Shown: positions 9,730 to 22,749, counted from the stretch's first letter. The stretch: 64,000 nucleotides of DNA from Elmis aenea (GCA_947652605.1 CANTFG010000060.1:34079-98078); one strand, 5' to 3'. A program made the numbers and translations. The notes: a model not told the origin generated them from the sequence alone.

Positions 9730-11041
9730 TAAGGGTGTTTTTGTTAGCTCATCTTGGTTGGCTTTTTCCATCCCTAGAAGTCTGCGCCGATAGAGTGTGA
9801 AACCTTCACACTGGCATATTACGTGAAGAGGATTTCTTCTTCTTCACCACATCCTCTACATATATCGGTCTCTGAGAGCCCTATTATGTAGGTGTTTGTT
9901 TAGCCCACAGTGTCCTGCGACAAGTCCTGTGGCTGCTCTGATGTCTGCTCTGCTCATCCTGAGCATTTCTTTTGTCTTTTCTTTAGAGACCATTGACAGG
10001 ATAGCCTTGGAATGGGCTTGTCCTGCAACTTTTTTCCAATGAGCATTGTGCCCTTGTATTAATATGTCAGTAAGACATCGCTTGGCTGTTCCATATGATG
10101 TACCAACTGGGGGTTCTGATCCGAAGAAAGGTGTCTCGCTGCCAATTTTGGCTAGGCGATCTGCCTTCTCGTTCCCTGGTATATTAGTGTGCCCTGGGCA
10201 CCATACCAGTTTAACATTATTCCTGCTTCCCAGCACGTTGAGTGCTTGTATGCAGTTCAGAACGAGTCCTGAGTTTACTTCCGACGAGTTGAGCTTTTAA
10301 CGCTGCTTGGCTGTCGGACACTATGAAGATTTTTTCATTATCAAAATTTCTTTCTAATAGTGTTTCTGCACATAAGTGCATAGCATACACCTCGGCTTGA
10401 AATATGGTTGCACACTGTCCAAGGCTTACAGATGTGCCTTGTCTCAGTTGTGCTGCTCCCCATATTCCGCAGCCTGTTCCATTTTGCGTTTTTGACCCTT
10501 CCGTATACCAGACCAGGCCATTAAGCTCTATTTCATGACGCTCCCATTGGTCCCGTGTTGGAATTATGATTCCAAAGGTTTTATCAATGGCTAGCGTCCT
10601 GTTTATTCTATCCGAGATCATATTTAATGTCTGATGCATGTCGATCTCGTTGAGATTCTCTACATCTCCCCTCTTTAGAGGTGATTTTTAGTCGGTACCC
10701 CCCTCTTAGTGCTTGTGATTTGACCACAAGGTAACGGTAATACTCAGGCAAGCCAGTCGCTGTAGCTCGTCTAATTTATTCCTGCAGTACTTTATCTGTG
10801 TTCTAGTCCAACAGATCAGACTTGCGTAAGTTACGATGGGTATGACCATCTTGGTATATATCCAATATATCATCCTAGGTGTTAATCCCCAGTTTTTCCC
10901 AAGCATCCTTCTGCAGGTCCATAGAGCTACAGTGGCTTTCTTGGTAGTTTTAAGTTAAGTTTGCTATCTAGAATCACTCCTAAATATTTAACCTCTCCCA
11001 CTGTTACCAGTGGTCCTCCAAACAGATATACTGTTTTAGTC
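9730..11041 (-). pseudogene. LINE ORF2 3' half with RNase H domain, degenerate
   Basis: Reading leftward from 11,040: a thumb region (KYLGVILDSKLNLK, KNWGLTPRMIYWIYTKMV, LQRLACLSITVT), then an RNase H domain (LVWYTEGSKTQNGTGCGIWG, VYAMHLCAETLL, FIVSDSQAALKA, KLVWCPGHTNIPGNEKADRL), then a C-terminal zinc-like segment (RDRYMCRGCGEE). RNase H after RT is found in the I, R1, Loa and related LINE clades. Frame changes near 10,230 and 10,690 and a stop near 10,700 break it. It joins a different Jockey-like fragment at about 11,041. Confidence 0.78.
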
Positions 11042-11600
11042 TCATCTAGAGAGATTACTTACATATATTTTAAATGACTCATCGCGCATTTCTTTAAGTT
11101 TTAGTTTTAATATATTAGTTAATTGGTTATACCTTGTTTTGTCAGCAGGAATGTGACTTCTATGCCATACTGCTCTAGCTCGTCTTTTCTCAGCTACTAA
11201 CTTTTTGATTTCTAAAGGTATGTTATTTACACAAATTCGTGGGTCGAAGTGAGGAGTAGCGCGTTGGGTTGCTTGTCTTAAAATTGTCGTTAGGGAAGTC
11301 GTGACACTTTCTATTTCATCCAGTTCTTTCAATGTTACTTTTTGTTGTATGTTTTCATTTATTAGGCTGCGGTATTGATCCCAATTTGTTTTGGAGTTGT
11401 GTAGCTTGGGGGTTGTCTTTAGTTTAATAGGAGCTGCACTAATTGTTGCCATTATCAGGGAGTGGTCGGATGCTAGGTCATAGCTGGCAATAACATCGGT
11501 GTATGCTGAAGATATTCCACCAGTTATGAAAAAATTAAGAAGATCTGGTCTTTTCCCAACGTCAGTTTTTTTTAACTTCCTTAGTTATATTTGCAATCTG
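11042..11600 (-). pseudogene. Jockey-like LINE fragment: end of endonuclease and linker
   Basis: The minus strand gives the endonuclease tail (RPDLLNFFITGGISS, DLASDHSLIMATISAAP) followed by the EN-RT linker (NWDQYRSLINENIQQ, IKKLVAEKRRARAVWHRSH, KTRYNQLTNILK). The SDHS active-site motif is visible. The frame shifts before the linker Met near 11,452. The same linker architecture occurs in the complete LINE at 22.7-25.4 kb, so the two are related. RT sequence of this fragment is replaced at about 11,041 by the RNase H-bearing LINE. Confidence 0.7.
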
Positions 11601-11639
11601 CTTACCATGAAGCAATAGGCAAATTTGTTGACAATATAG

Positions 11640-13270
11640 ACATGAGAAGATTTACTGTCCAGTGACAGCAACCTAATATATTTTACTTAACTAACTTACT
11701 ACCTTAATAGTTTAGAGCTAGTTACTAGTTAAAAGTCACGTAAATTACTGAAATTAGGTAAATCTATAACTTAAATCCAGTGGTTTAAAACGTTTTAACC
11801 GACGCACTTCACTACCATTGTCTAGCAGATTTAAAGCACTTAAATTAGGATGCACTTCCAAACGGTGTTGGTATTTTTTACTATAGTTTGTAATTTCTTC
11901 GCGCACTGTAATTATATTAAAGTCACTATGAATGAGTTTGTTCGATACATACCACGGAGCTGTGGCTATAGTGCGTAGCGTTTTTGACTGGAACCTTTGC
12001 AGTATTTCAATATTTGATGAACTTGTTGATCCCCAAAGCTGAATTCCATACGTCCAGATGGGCTTGAGTATGGTTTTCTGTGGTCAGTTGCGAATTTTGA
12101 CCAAGGAGCCAGTAGAGCTGTTTGAACTTTAAATTAAGTTGTTTGCGTTTGGCAACGATGTGGGGCTTCCATGTTAGTAGTCGTCGATCTAGGTGTATAC
12201 CAAGATACTTTGCGCTGGTTTCTTGCGGAAGCGTTTGGTTATTTAACGTTATTGGTGGACAACTGTCACTTTTCATCGTAAACGTTACATGTACCGATTT
12301 TGTTTCATTTGCTTTTATGCGCCATTTTTTTAGCCAGTCTTGGATGTGGTTAATACTTTTTTGCAGACGATGTGTGGCTGTAACAGGGTCACAATGGCTT
12401 GACAATATAGCAGTATCGTCGGCAAATGTGGCAACTACTGTGTTGTTAGTAGTAGTTGGTAAGTCGGCCGTGTACAATAAATATAGCACTGGACCTAAAA
12501 CACTTCCTTGAGGCACTCCTGCTTTTATGTCAAATAGGGAGGTTTGTTCATTATTTACTTTTACATAAAAATAGCGTTTGGTGAGAAAGGAATTTATAAT
12601 TTGGTAGTGATTGCTCGGTAACATGTGTTTGATTTTGTATAGTATGCCGTCATGCCATACTTTATCGAAAGCTTGCGTAATATCCAAAAACGTTGCGGAA
12701 CAGTACTTTTTTTTTCAAGACACTCGTTAATTACATTGACCACTCGATGTACTTGTTCGTTTGTTGCATGTTGTTGCATAAATCCGAACTGGTGGTCTGG
12801 TATTAAGCAACTTTTTTCTAAAATGGGGTTGTCTTCTTAACAATAGTTTCTCAAAGACTTTCGACATAATGGGCAATAAGCTGATAGGACGATATGAGGA
12901 TGCTTTGTCTGTGGGTTTACCAGGCTTTGGTATTAAAATTATCTGTGCAACTTTCCATTGCGATGGAAAGTGCTCGGTTCTTAAGACGGCATTAAAGATG
13001 TAGGTTAATAACCTTGTTGAAATGATTGAGTAGTTTTTTTTGTTGTATAAGGGTTGCTAACTCTCTACCTTTAGTTGTGCTAAGCCGCGAGCCCCCTCCA
13101 TAGCGTATGTTCACTATTGAAATCACCTCTATCAATAAACTTTGGCCCAACGACTCGCAGAATAGTTGGTAGTGTTGTTTTTTATTATTATATTTAGGTG
13201 GGCAGTATACTGCAGAGATTACTAGGTCGTATGGCATAGTTTGTACTTGTACAGAGGTGGCTTGGAGAAA
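11640..13270 (-). pseudogene. Jockey-like LINE ORF2 remnant (EN piece plus RT)
   Basis: The minus strand starts in the endonuclease (FLQATSVQVQTMPYDLVISA, AVYCPPKY), loses most of it, and continues with the RT: KVAQIILIPKPGKP, YRPISLLPIMSK, FLDITQAFDKVWHDGILYKI, GVPQGSVLGPVLYLLY, ATFADDTAILSS (the catalytic motif), KYLGIHLDRRLLTW, WTYGIQLWGS and the terminal RRLKRFKPLDLS. Several frameshifts separate these parts. It is clearly related to the LINE at 21.3-25.4 kb but diverged. Its upstream end is cut at about 13,270 by the inverted-repeat element. Confidence 0.8.
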
Positions 13271-13278
13271 TGGGAACT

Positions 13279-15400
13279 ACTTCACTTTAGCGGCAGTTGT
13301 CGAAAATTGATAAAATTTTGTGGGTTAATAAAACTAGACTTGCTGAACTCAAATATGTTAAAATTACTTGGCGCTCTCATTAAATAATTACAAGTTATTT
13401 GTTAAAAAAATAAATTAAGAGTCGCTTAAAATTAAGATTTTAGTTCCAACTGAAACTGATCTGATCCTTATAGATCTAAATGAGTCCACCTTACTATCTC
13501 AGAAAGGTCAAGAAAGGTGGAAAAAGTAAGTCAAGACGGCAAAAAATGACAGTTGTGTACTTGGGTATGTTATAAGATTTACGTTATTTTAAGCTTATTT
13601 TAACACAAAATCAATACAAATATAGTTGTAATCTTTCGATCTTTGCCCCTGCCCTATGTCGGAGGCAAGAGGGTCGTAGGTCCTATATAAAAAAAATTAA
13701 AAAGGTTGGGCGCCAGGCCTGCAAAACAGGCCAAAAAAAGAAAAGAAAAAAAAACTACGATCACTTGCGAAGAAGACAAAATCGTTTATTTAGTTACCAA
13801 AAAAACAACGTAACAGACTGGTACATAAATAAACGCAGTTGGTTGTTAAATTCACCTAATTACTTATCGAAACATAAAAAAACCATCCAGGTTTGCCCGT
13901 GGTCGGCATGGTAACTACAACTTACTCCCATTCCCCAGTGGCGACGACACTCCTAAAAAAATCCCCTTTCCGTCACTAATAACGTGAATTTAAATTAAAT
14001 AAAAAAATAAACAATTAAAAGAACTTACTATAATAATTAAATGGTCCAGCCAAAATCGCTGGTGAGCGCGTTCCCAAAACTACCTTGATGTTACATACGC
14101 GGCGGTCACAAAATGGGCGTACCCCCCAGAGCTCTGTGTGGTACTCACCTTGTATATATGAACGCTCACAGCGTTTCACGTTTAGCCGAGTACCCAAAAA
14201 TAATTTACATCGAAAGCCCGCCGACCTCGTTAACAATTCGATTGTTTACACCTAAGCAGTATTTTGTTGACAATTAATATATAAACAAAATTCAGGAATT
14301 ATTCCTGTCAATCAAATTTAAATAGTATGGAAATTATTTCACATAACCGAACTTAAGAAAAATCGCTACATTACATCCATTTGAACGTTATAATAACTAA
14401 ATGGATAACAAACAGCTAAGCATAACATCATCCAAGTTATGTTGAATACCCTAAATCTCAAAAAAAAACACTGAAAACTTTACGGGATTTGCAGCGATGG
14501 CAATTGTGCCACTTGACATGGAGCACACTAGTTCCTTCAAAATGTTAGCAACCCAAAACGCGGCGGAACGCAACTCTTGACTGTATTAACTCGACACTTA
14601 ATACAAGTTCCCTGGGATGGGCTACTCCCTTATAAACAACGGACGGCCCTGGGAAAAAAATCCCAAATCTGCTTGGCTCTTAAACGGGCGGTTTTAACCC
14701 CCTCGAGACGAAGTGATAAAAAAACTGGTCTGACCTTTGTGTGGATCTAGGCTAGCCGAGATTCCTTCACTGATAGCTGCCTTTAGCCCTTACTCCCTCG
14801 GTAGCTGCTTGGAGTGCACCGGGACGAAAACAAACTGGGCTCTGCCACGTGGGTAGGCACTCAGAAAACCAACAACGGCGAACTAGCACTAGGTAAACTC
14901 AACGTTGGTTCACCACTCTAGGCAGATCTTCGGAAATGCGTTTAAGAAATAATTCTTTGTTAAACACCCTTTAAACTCTCATCGAAAAATCGACCATCCG
15001 GCAGCGAGTCACTACTCTCTGACCGCCCCCCCGGAAGTGCCTATCATTTTTCTTCGCGCTAGTTCCCAAATTTTCAAATGCGACGTTGCCACGTTTAGTT
15101 CACAATTTAAATACAACGGCTGAGTTGCCAAAGCTGTACACGGCTTTTAAACCGTTACATAGTTTCATGTATGCCTTATAATCATATTTGTACACTTTAC
15201 ACAGATAATTTAGCCATCCTAACATGAGAAAATTCGAACTAAAAAACCTAACCTAACTGTCAAACGGAACTTTTATATTGAATTTTTACGCTTATTAAAT
15301 GAGAGCGCCAAGTAATTTTAACATATTTGAGTTCAGCAAGTCTAGTTTTATTAACCCACGAAATTTTATCAATTTTCGACAACTGCCGCTAAAGTGAAGT
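13279..15400. mobile_element. 2.1-kb element with ~102-bp terminal inverted repeats, no transposase
   Basis: 13,279-13,381 and 15,299-15,400 are inverted copies of each other with very few mismatches (ends ACTTCACTTTAGCGGCAG and its complement). The interior has no open frame of note on either strand. A clear target duplication was not found, so the superfamily is unassigned. The element cuts the Jockey-like remnant on its left. It is most likely a non-autonomous DNA transposon. Confidence 0.7.
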
Positions 15401-15915
15401 TATACCGAGAAATGGCTCATCATACGAAGATGCGGCGTTAAAAATGAAATTTGGACGGTCTCCCGCGATAAAGCGTAAAAAGTTAGGGCCGGTTTGTACT
15501 TGTATCTCGCCGTTTTAGGGGTCAAAATCGCCGACGAAAATCGGCCAATGGAAATTGCAGAGACGAAACGGAAGTCCGCTCGGGCTCAAAACCTTCGGAT
15601 TGGGGAAGGCTCTGGCCCAACTAAGAAATACCTTAATGGCGCTGACCAGACCCGACTCCATCTTCGTGCCAAAACCGACTATCGAAAAAAAAGGGGCCCC
15701 ATCTTTTTCGACACGGTCCCGGCCGAACGGATCGGCTTTGGAAGGAGCGCGATACCACGTTTCGGCTTCAGGTCGGCGAGGGCTATCCGAATCCGATAAA
15801 AAAAAAATCGAAAATCAAAATTTTCGGAGAGCCGATTTTTCGGCTTTCAACAAAAAGTTTCGGCATCAAAAAACAGACCGCAAAGTTGGATAGAGCGTGT
15901 CGAGATGTTTCGTCA
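15401..15915. other. No gene recognised
   Basis: About 500 bp of more GC-balanced sequence (15,490-15,800). Frames are open for up to about 110 codons in two overlapping registers, with no recognisable protein. Confidence 0.35.
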
Positions 15916-15934
15916 CTTTTAAGACCATCATCAA

Positions 15935-16045
15935 TTTCTACGCGTCGCGTTCTTTCTACGCGCAGCGTTCTTTCTATGCTCAGCGTTCTTTCTACGTTTA
16001 ATCAAGTATTTCTTTGAGCGTTCTTTCTACGCACACAATAATTTT
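15935..16045. repeat. Short imperfect tandem repeat
   Basis: About five imperfect copies of a motif containing GCGTTCTTTCTACGC. Confidence 0.55.
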
Positions 16046-16304
16046 AAAACAATCCTATCAACTTGTAATGTAAATAAACTATTTCTTACTATTTTTAAAA
16101 ATAAAATATCAAAAAAAAAATACAACATTTTTTACCCAATTATTTCATACAAAATATATGAAGGTACTATTGTACCTATGCCGCCTGTTATGGATGGAAA
16201 AACAATTTGACCCCTTATCTCGGAAGAGGGGAAATATTTTTCTGAAATTTAGCTCATCTTATAATATAGATCAAAAATGTAGAGATGGTGCCTGTACATT
16301 AATG

Positions 16305-16836
16305 TGAAGCAGGGCAAGGAAGGCTAAGCCCCAGTAAACAAGCGACACCGCGCGTGGAACGAGATCTTCATTCGCGTAAAACGATGTTGTGCGTATGGTG
16401 GGACTGGGTAGGGCTTATCCATTACGAATTAATTGCTTGAACGGAACCAAACGGTAAACGCGGAACTCTATGTTCAACAGATGGAACGACTCAACACGGC
16501 TATTCAAGAGAAAAGACCTAATCGGCAGCATGGAGTTCTTTTGCTGCATGACAACGCCCGCCCTTATATCGCCAATATGACCAAGGAAGCCATTCAAACG
16601 CATGGCCGGAAACACCCGCCGCACTCTCCGGATTTGGCACCAACGGATTTCCACCTCTTTCGATCTCTTCAAATGCTATGCAAGGAGTTTCGTTTAATAC
16701 TGATGCAGAATTAAGAGCTTGGTTGGATGAATTTTTCGAGTCGAAACCGGGTGATTTCTACCAACGAGGTATTGAAAATCTTGTTAAACGTTGGGAAGAA
16801 GTTGTAAACAACAAGGGAGAATACATTATTGATTAA
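16305..16836 (+). pseudogene. mariner transposase, C-terminal half, frameshifted
   Basis: Plus-strand pieces in order are KTMLCVWWDWVGLIHYELI, LYVQQMERLNTAIQEKRP, GVLLLHDNARPYIANM, HSPDLAPTDFHLFRSLQ, LRAWLDEFFESKPGDFYQRG, and the terminal GEYIID-stop. These match the second and third catalytic blocks of the mariner (DD34D) family: WWD, HDNARP and SPDLAP-x-D. Frame changes occur near 16,432 and 16,714. The N-terminal helix-turn-helix region and both terminal repeats are missing or unrecognised, so it cannot be active. Confidence 0.82.
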
Positions 16837-17396
16837 TTAGTTGTTAATTTTTATTGAAAAATAAACTTTTAAAAACTTTAAAAAACGGCGGAAACTTGGT
16901 TGCCAACCTGTGATATATTCTGAGATTGTTCTCTTATTTAGCTTCATCGATTTATAATTATTTGAAGTTAATACTTAAACAAAAACGCTATGCATACATA
17001 AAATTTTATGTCAAAAAATATTAGAAATAAAACCAAACAATAGTGTGTGTTATAAATAAAGACTACAATAAATTCATAATCAAATACATTGAGTCATAGA
17101 AATGAACAATCTTTTCTTCCAATTAAAATAAAATCTGTTTCATCTGAAAATAAAGAAAATCGATTGCATAGTGAAATAGATAAATTCAATTTAAATTCCA
17201 TGAATTTTTATAAAAAATCATACGAATATTTAAAGTTATGGTCTTATTTCATTAAATTTCTAAAGGTAACGCAAATCTAATACACATTAAATAAAATTTT
17301 ATTTTTTTTTACAGCCAAATGGTATTTACAATTTACGCACTTGCCTCGTATATACCTTCTTTTTTTTTAATCTTCCATGTGCCCTGGGCTGCTGTT
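16837..17396. other. No gene recognised
   Basis: AT-rich, with a closed set of short frames. The first 60 bases are probably the 3' flank of the mariner remnant. Confidence 0.35.
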
Positions 17397-18396
17397 CTAC
17401 TCTTTTTTTTCCTTTGGTTTCTGGGCTGCAAATAAAACATATTCATACGTTTATTATGGTCAATTTCTAAGAAACAAATAGTATACTAAAAGTTTTGATC
17501 CTCTATTTGTGAATCTTTTAAAATTACCAGAAAGTTAATTTTTATTAAAAAAAATTCATTAAATGTTTTAATTGTGCTTTAAACTGTTTCTATGTAATCG
17601 TACAAAAAGCAATCTTTTACAGGAATTTAGCGTGGCGAAAGAGATTGGTGGAGGTATTGTAGTTGTTGGAGGTGCAGGTATTGTAGGTGTTGGTACCGGC
17701 GGGGGTTGCCGCACATTATTATCCATGTAGGATTTCTAAAAATAATAATAATAATAATAATCCAATTGTTCACAGATTTTTAACTGTTAAAAGGTTTAGC
17801 AGTTGGTCATCGTAAAGCATCGTTGTTTTTATATCGGCAAAGTGTGAGAAATAAACATTTGAAAACCTGTTTTTTAAGTCTACAAAATTACTGTATACAG
17901 TTGTTGCAAACTTATAGGCCTTTATTAACTAACTGATTTTATCTTCCAAAATTATTTTTTCAACTTTAAGACCAATTTTAAGTGTTTTGAGTTACTTACT
18001 TTTATTTGACCAGTACGATTACTTTTCATACCAATAACATTACTTAAGTAACATTTTATCATTCAAATGAACACTAGGACAAAAATATAGTGTCTTTCGC
18101 GATAATTGTGTTGTCTGATTGCGGGAGAAGGGAATGCAGTTATTTACATATCACTATCTGAATTAATATTTGTAAGTGTTAGCCGAATCATAAATACAGA
18201 TTAATTAAAAAGGATTCGGATTTTTAGACTGTTTATTATATATTTTTATTGTGGTATGAAGTAGTGCAAAACTACAGCGTTTTCTTTATCGCAATGTACA
18301 TTTGGTATTTTGTATATATGGTTATCTCAAGTCTATTTTGTGTTAGTCTGTTGAATTATAGTTTTCAACTTACCCAGATGTGAAGCTCCATCTTCT
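17397..18396 (-). CDS. Weak three-exon small-gene model (Pro-rich)
   Basis: Minus-strand exons 18374-18396 (MELHIW), 17621-17735 and 17397-17425 can be joined at GT-AG sites into a short frame of about 55 codons. The middle exon encodes KSYMDNNVRQPPPVPTPTIP, then more Pro/Thr. The layout (a tiny ATG exon, then a proline-rich exon) is like the five-exon gene at 4.5-5.4 kb, but the proteins are not clearly homologous and the last exon ends quickly. The donor of the middle exon (GTAAAAG) is weak. Read this as a possible relic of a related gene, no more. Confidence 0.22.
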
Positions 18397-18696
18397 CTGA
18401 AATCACATACCATACATTAATACACAGACAGGAAAGCATTTTAGAATAATTTTTTAACAAACCTTTAATATTAAAAACTGTAATTTTGTTTCAACGTTTT
18501 ATAACTTGCAAACATTATCAACTCATAACTTGGCTAATTGAATGCAAATCTATTTATATTCTTTGGACATTTATATTTTAATTTAAACTTATAAAAGCTA
18601 TATCTCGCGAGTGGACGTGTGAGGGAGACCCAATTAATTACAGTTCGAGTAATGAGTGATTTCATTGGTTGTGAGTGCTATCAGACGATATACAAG

Positions 18697-21290
18697 TAGG
18701 GTTGCCAACTCTACATTTGTCCAAAAGCGTACGCGGCAGTAAGCTAAAAAAAAAAAAAAGCTCACCGGCTCCCTTTTTTAATGTCATCAAGAATATTATT
18801 ACAGTAATATGAAAACGTAAAATTAACGCAAAATAACACAATATCTCAGTCTTATAAGTAAAATAAAAACATCACAATCCGCTTTGAATAAAAATTTGCA
18901 AAAAAAAATGTAATAAAATCAATATAGACATAAAATATAAAAAGTATTCTTACAAATAACAAATTATTTCAAATAAATATCACATTATACTTTAAAATTA
19001 TATTTTTTTTGTGACTTTGCTGCCGCCAATAAATTTTTATTTGCATTTTTATTTTTTAAAATGAAATCTGCAAACTCTTTACATGACATCTGATAATTAA
19101 AGTGGATGAACAATTCCGCTTTGACCATATCAGTGCGGAGTCGATTGCGTTCATTTGTCCATATATTTCCCATTACGCTAAAAATTCTTTCCACATAACA
19201 ATTATTTGATGGTACTGCAAACACATATTTACACAGTTTAAGTAGTATTGGTGCATTGGAATTCATGGCAAAGTAGTTTACCCACTTTTCGGAAGAATTA
19301 TTCCCCGCCAGCAAGGGAATACATTCGTTTAATGTACATAATTCGGAAAATAAATCATCTCCATTAAATTGAATTCCAAAAACTTTTGCCACTTTACAGA
19401 CTTGCTCTAACGATAAATTCTCATTTAAATTAAATGGAGAGCAAATAAAAAAAAACGAACTTTCGCTGAAATCGAACCATTTTTCTAAATAAGTTATCAT
19501 TCTGTTGTAGACCTGCACGCCTTCTTCTTTAAATTTATTTTGATCATCGATGCTCAATTTATTTAAATTTTGGTATACTGTAAATCCAAAAAATTGTTCA
19601 TTTTTTCTGGAAAGTAGCTCTTTTTTCAAATTATTAAAAATCCCAAATACTTCTGTAGGCTGAATGTATTCACTTTCTGAAGTTTTTATGACTTTTTGAA
19701 ATATGTACATAACGTTATGTACGAAATAAATGTATAATTCTGCTAAAGAAACTTCATCATCACAATTTACAAATTGCCAGATTGCCTTATTTACATTTTC
19801 TTTCCCCTTGCTGACAGTACATTTTAAGGGCATCCCAATTGATTAAAAGTCTATCAATTGCAGGATACAAAGATAAAAATCTGGTGGGAACATGACGTAA
19901 AATATTGGAGTATTCACTATCAACAAAATGACAGAATTCTTTAAGGCTGCTAACTTGTTTAGCTGATGATGAAAATACTGCATACGTTTTTAATACTAGA
20001 TTTTCTACATCGTAGCTCAGCAGATTTAAGCCATGCTTCACTGTATTGTGTAATATATGCACATTGCAATGGCCAGCAACTAAATTTGGCAATTTAAGTG
20101 TATCTTTCAAATTAACAAATACCGAATTGCGTTTACCAAAATTAACAGATGCATTATCTGCTCCATATGATACCAATCTATCAAGGTGTAAATTAACATT
20201 GTTAATGCACTTTATAAGTTCAGTAGCTATACAATGTGAAGTTTCATTTGGATTTTCGTAAAAGTCAAGAAGTGCATTAACAGAACCCTTATCTTTATAA
20301 AAAAATTTAATAGAAACAGGCAACATCTTTCTGTTTCCTTTATTAGAAGCATCTGTGCAAATTGCATATGGGCTATCACCAACTAGGTTTAAAATAAGCT
20401 CTAGTGAATGTGGTGCTAAAACTAGTTCAACTAAAGCTTCTGCTTTTGTACGTCCACAACTTAATTTTTGCGCATTTTTTGAATCATTGTATATTATTTT
20501 ATGTATTTTATTGCCACAATCTTGTGACAAATAACTATGATGGTGTTTTACACCGTGATAAGTTAATATCAATTCAGACGCAATGGCATCGTCACTGGTT
20601 GAATCCGATTTAGTGAAAAAATTAAGTAAAACCTCAGAGGTTGTAGAAGACTGCATGTTTTTCATGTGCCGTTCCCCTTGCATATGACTAGTAAGAGCAG
20701 AAACTCCACGATGTTTGATGCTAAATTTCGTTTTGCAAATCCGACATTGCACATTGTGTGCTTCGTTTTTCAATTTTATCAGCCAATTTTTAAAATCATC
20801 ATGTTTAAGCCAGGCATCATTAAATTTGTTCTCGCCTCTTTGAACACGCGCTCTTTTTGCTTGTTTTGGTGGTGTATCGTTGTCATCATCTGAACTTGTA
20901 TTCATTTTTTAAAGAAGGGATTTCTAAATGTAAAAGTGAAATAACAACTGCAAAACTATTATTCTAAATGGTCATATAACAAAAGCAATTATAAATACCT
21001 TCGACAAAGCATTACCACTACACAAACAAGAAGCACGGTCGGAGAATTCCCGACCCTGTCCGATCTATAGCCGACGGAGATAAATCGTCAACTTGTCGAT
21101 CGTCACCGATAAACAGGGCTTGGAATCGGAACACTTGAATTCGCGCCATCGAATAGTTCAAAAAAGTTTTTATGATCAAAAAGCGTACATTACAATAGAT
21201 TTCTTCAAACGCATGCGTACAGCGTACACGTTAATATTTTATTACAAAAACGCGTATGTACGCTCCAAAAGCGTACAGTTGGTAACCCTA
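18697..21290 (-). mobile_element. hAT transposon, 2,594 bp, 8-bp TSD
   Basis: Ends are TAGGGTTGCCAACT on the left and the inverted TAGGGTTACCAACT on the right. An 8-bp duplication TATACAAG lies at 18,689-18,696 and 21,291-21,298, as expected for hAT. It carries a minus-strand transposase with one frameshift. It sits in the leader of the LINE. Confidence 0.92.
18985..20905 (-). pseudogene. hAT transposase, one frameshift
   Basis: Two overlapping minus-strand frames, 20905-19787 (372 codons) and 19833-18985 (282 codons), make up one hAT transposase split by an indel near 19,800. The first part has a basic N-terminus, a BED-like zinc finger (C54, C57, H74, H80 in CRICK... HMQGERH), then the catalytic core with YAICTDASNKGNRKMLPVSI, VSYGADNASVN and GHCNVHILHNT. 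The second part ends in the hAT dimerisation domain (ILLKLCKYVFAVPSNNCYVE, RIFSVMGNIWTNERNRLRTD). The enzyme would cut and join the element ends. With this shift it is not expected to be made full length. Confidence 0.85.
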
Positions 21291-21321
21291 TATACAAGGT
21301 CGGCGACCGTATCGCGTAACG

Positions 21322-22749
21322 ATGTCACACACGCCGAGTACATTGCATCTAGTACTACTAGAAAATGCAAGACCAGCAAAAACAAATGAACTGGCAATAA
21401 AACAAAGAAACACTGACCTACCTAATGAGAGTTCCATAACGACACTAAATGAAGAATTGTATAAGAAATGGAAAAAAGCGGAGCATGAAAATCATACCAT
21501 GGCCTCCAAAATAAATGAACTTGAAAACCAAATAGCTATTATGCAAAAAAATCTACAGTGTCTCGTAGAAACAACAAATAATACAGAAAAAATAGAATAC
21601 GTAACCGATGAGAAGGAATTAGCAAAAGAAACAGAGTGGATAAGGAAAAAAGAAAAAAATAACAAAAAAAGGCGGATGTATACTTCGTTAACACCACCTC
21701 AACAAGAACAAATTGTCCCAGCAGGACAGAAAAAAGATAAAAAAACACCATCGCCCCCACCAGTAGTAGTGGAAGGAATTGAAAACTTTAATGAACTCCA
21801 CGACAAACTAAGTGGTATGCTTGTTGGATTTCAAATTAAAGTAATAAATAATGAAAACATTAAAATTAATGTACAAGATGAAGTAAGTTACCGGACATTA
21901 ACTAAAATGCTTCTGGATAACAATATAAAATGGTTTTCATTTGAAAATAAGCAAAACAGACCAATCAAAGTAATTGCCAATAAACTGCATTATTCCTGCA
22001 GTCCGGAAAAGATAGTTGCCGAACTTCGGAAAAGAGGATTTTAGGCACTAGAAGCAGTTAATAAACTGAAATGGAAGACAAAACAACCGCTAAATATGTT
22101 TATGCTGGTATTCAGAAATGATGAAGATGTTAACAAAATCTTTGCAATCACTGACATACTGGGTATTAGAGTTGAAATACAACCAATCAGAAAAACTAGC
22201 CTAGTCCCACAATGCAAAAGATGCCAAGCATATGGACACACGCAAAAGTACTGTGCCAAAGAACCACGATGTGTCAAATGCCCCGGTAAACACCTTACTG
22301 TAGATTGCACGAAGCCAAAGGACGAACCACCAAAATGCATACATTGTGGCAACAACCACCCTGCGAACTATCGAGGATGCATCGTAGCCATAGAAATGCA
22401 AAAAATCAAAACTAAATTTTTGAAGAAACCCAACTTACCTCAACAGCCACAAAGAGTAAGGGAACAGGTAAGCAATAAAAGACCACAACCACAAAAGACA
22501 ACTAAGATCCAGCCACAGGAAAACAATAGTAGACCTGGGACATATGCTCAAGCACTGGTAGGCACATCAAACCCAAATGCCAATACCCAAAATAGAAAAC
22601 AGCAAACCACGTCTGCTGAACTTACCTTGCAACTGATCTTGGAAAAATTAAACAAACAAGAACAACTGTTCTTGAAATTTGATGAACGTCTAATTATATT
22701 AGAACATAGTGCTAAAGGAGCTATCCCTAAGTACAAAAATGGCCAGTGA
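21322..22749 (+). pseudogene. LINE copy 1 ORF1 (zinc-knuckle protein), one nonsense codon
   Basis: A single reading frame runs from ATG 21,322 to TGA 22,749 with one internal TAG at 22,042-22,044. The N-terminal third is a charged coiled coil (NEELYKKWKKAEHENHTMAS, KINELENQIAIM). After the TAG come three CCHC-type knuckles: CKRCQAYGHTQKYC, CVKCPGKHLTVDC and CIHCGNNHPANYRGC. A Gln/Pro/Asn-rich linker and a second short helical segment end the protein. In Jockey-type LINEs this protein binds element RNA. The TAG would remove all knuckles, so this copy is defective. ORF2 begins about 10 nt before its end. Confidence 0.85.

Noticed and set aside
13640..13740. A possible tRNA-like or primer-site sequence (ggcgcccaacc on the minus strand)
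   Set aside because: No cloverleaf, no box A/B pair and no flanking LTR could be found.
15494..15893. Two overlapping plus-strand frames of about 100 codons
   Set aside because: No recognisable motif, no splice or start evidence, and both frames are open only because of composition.
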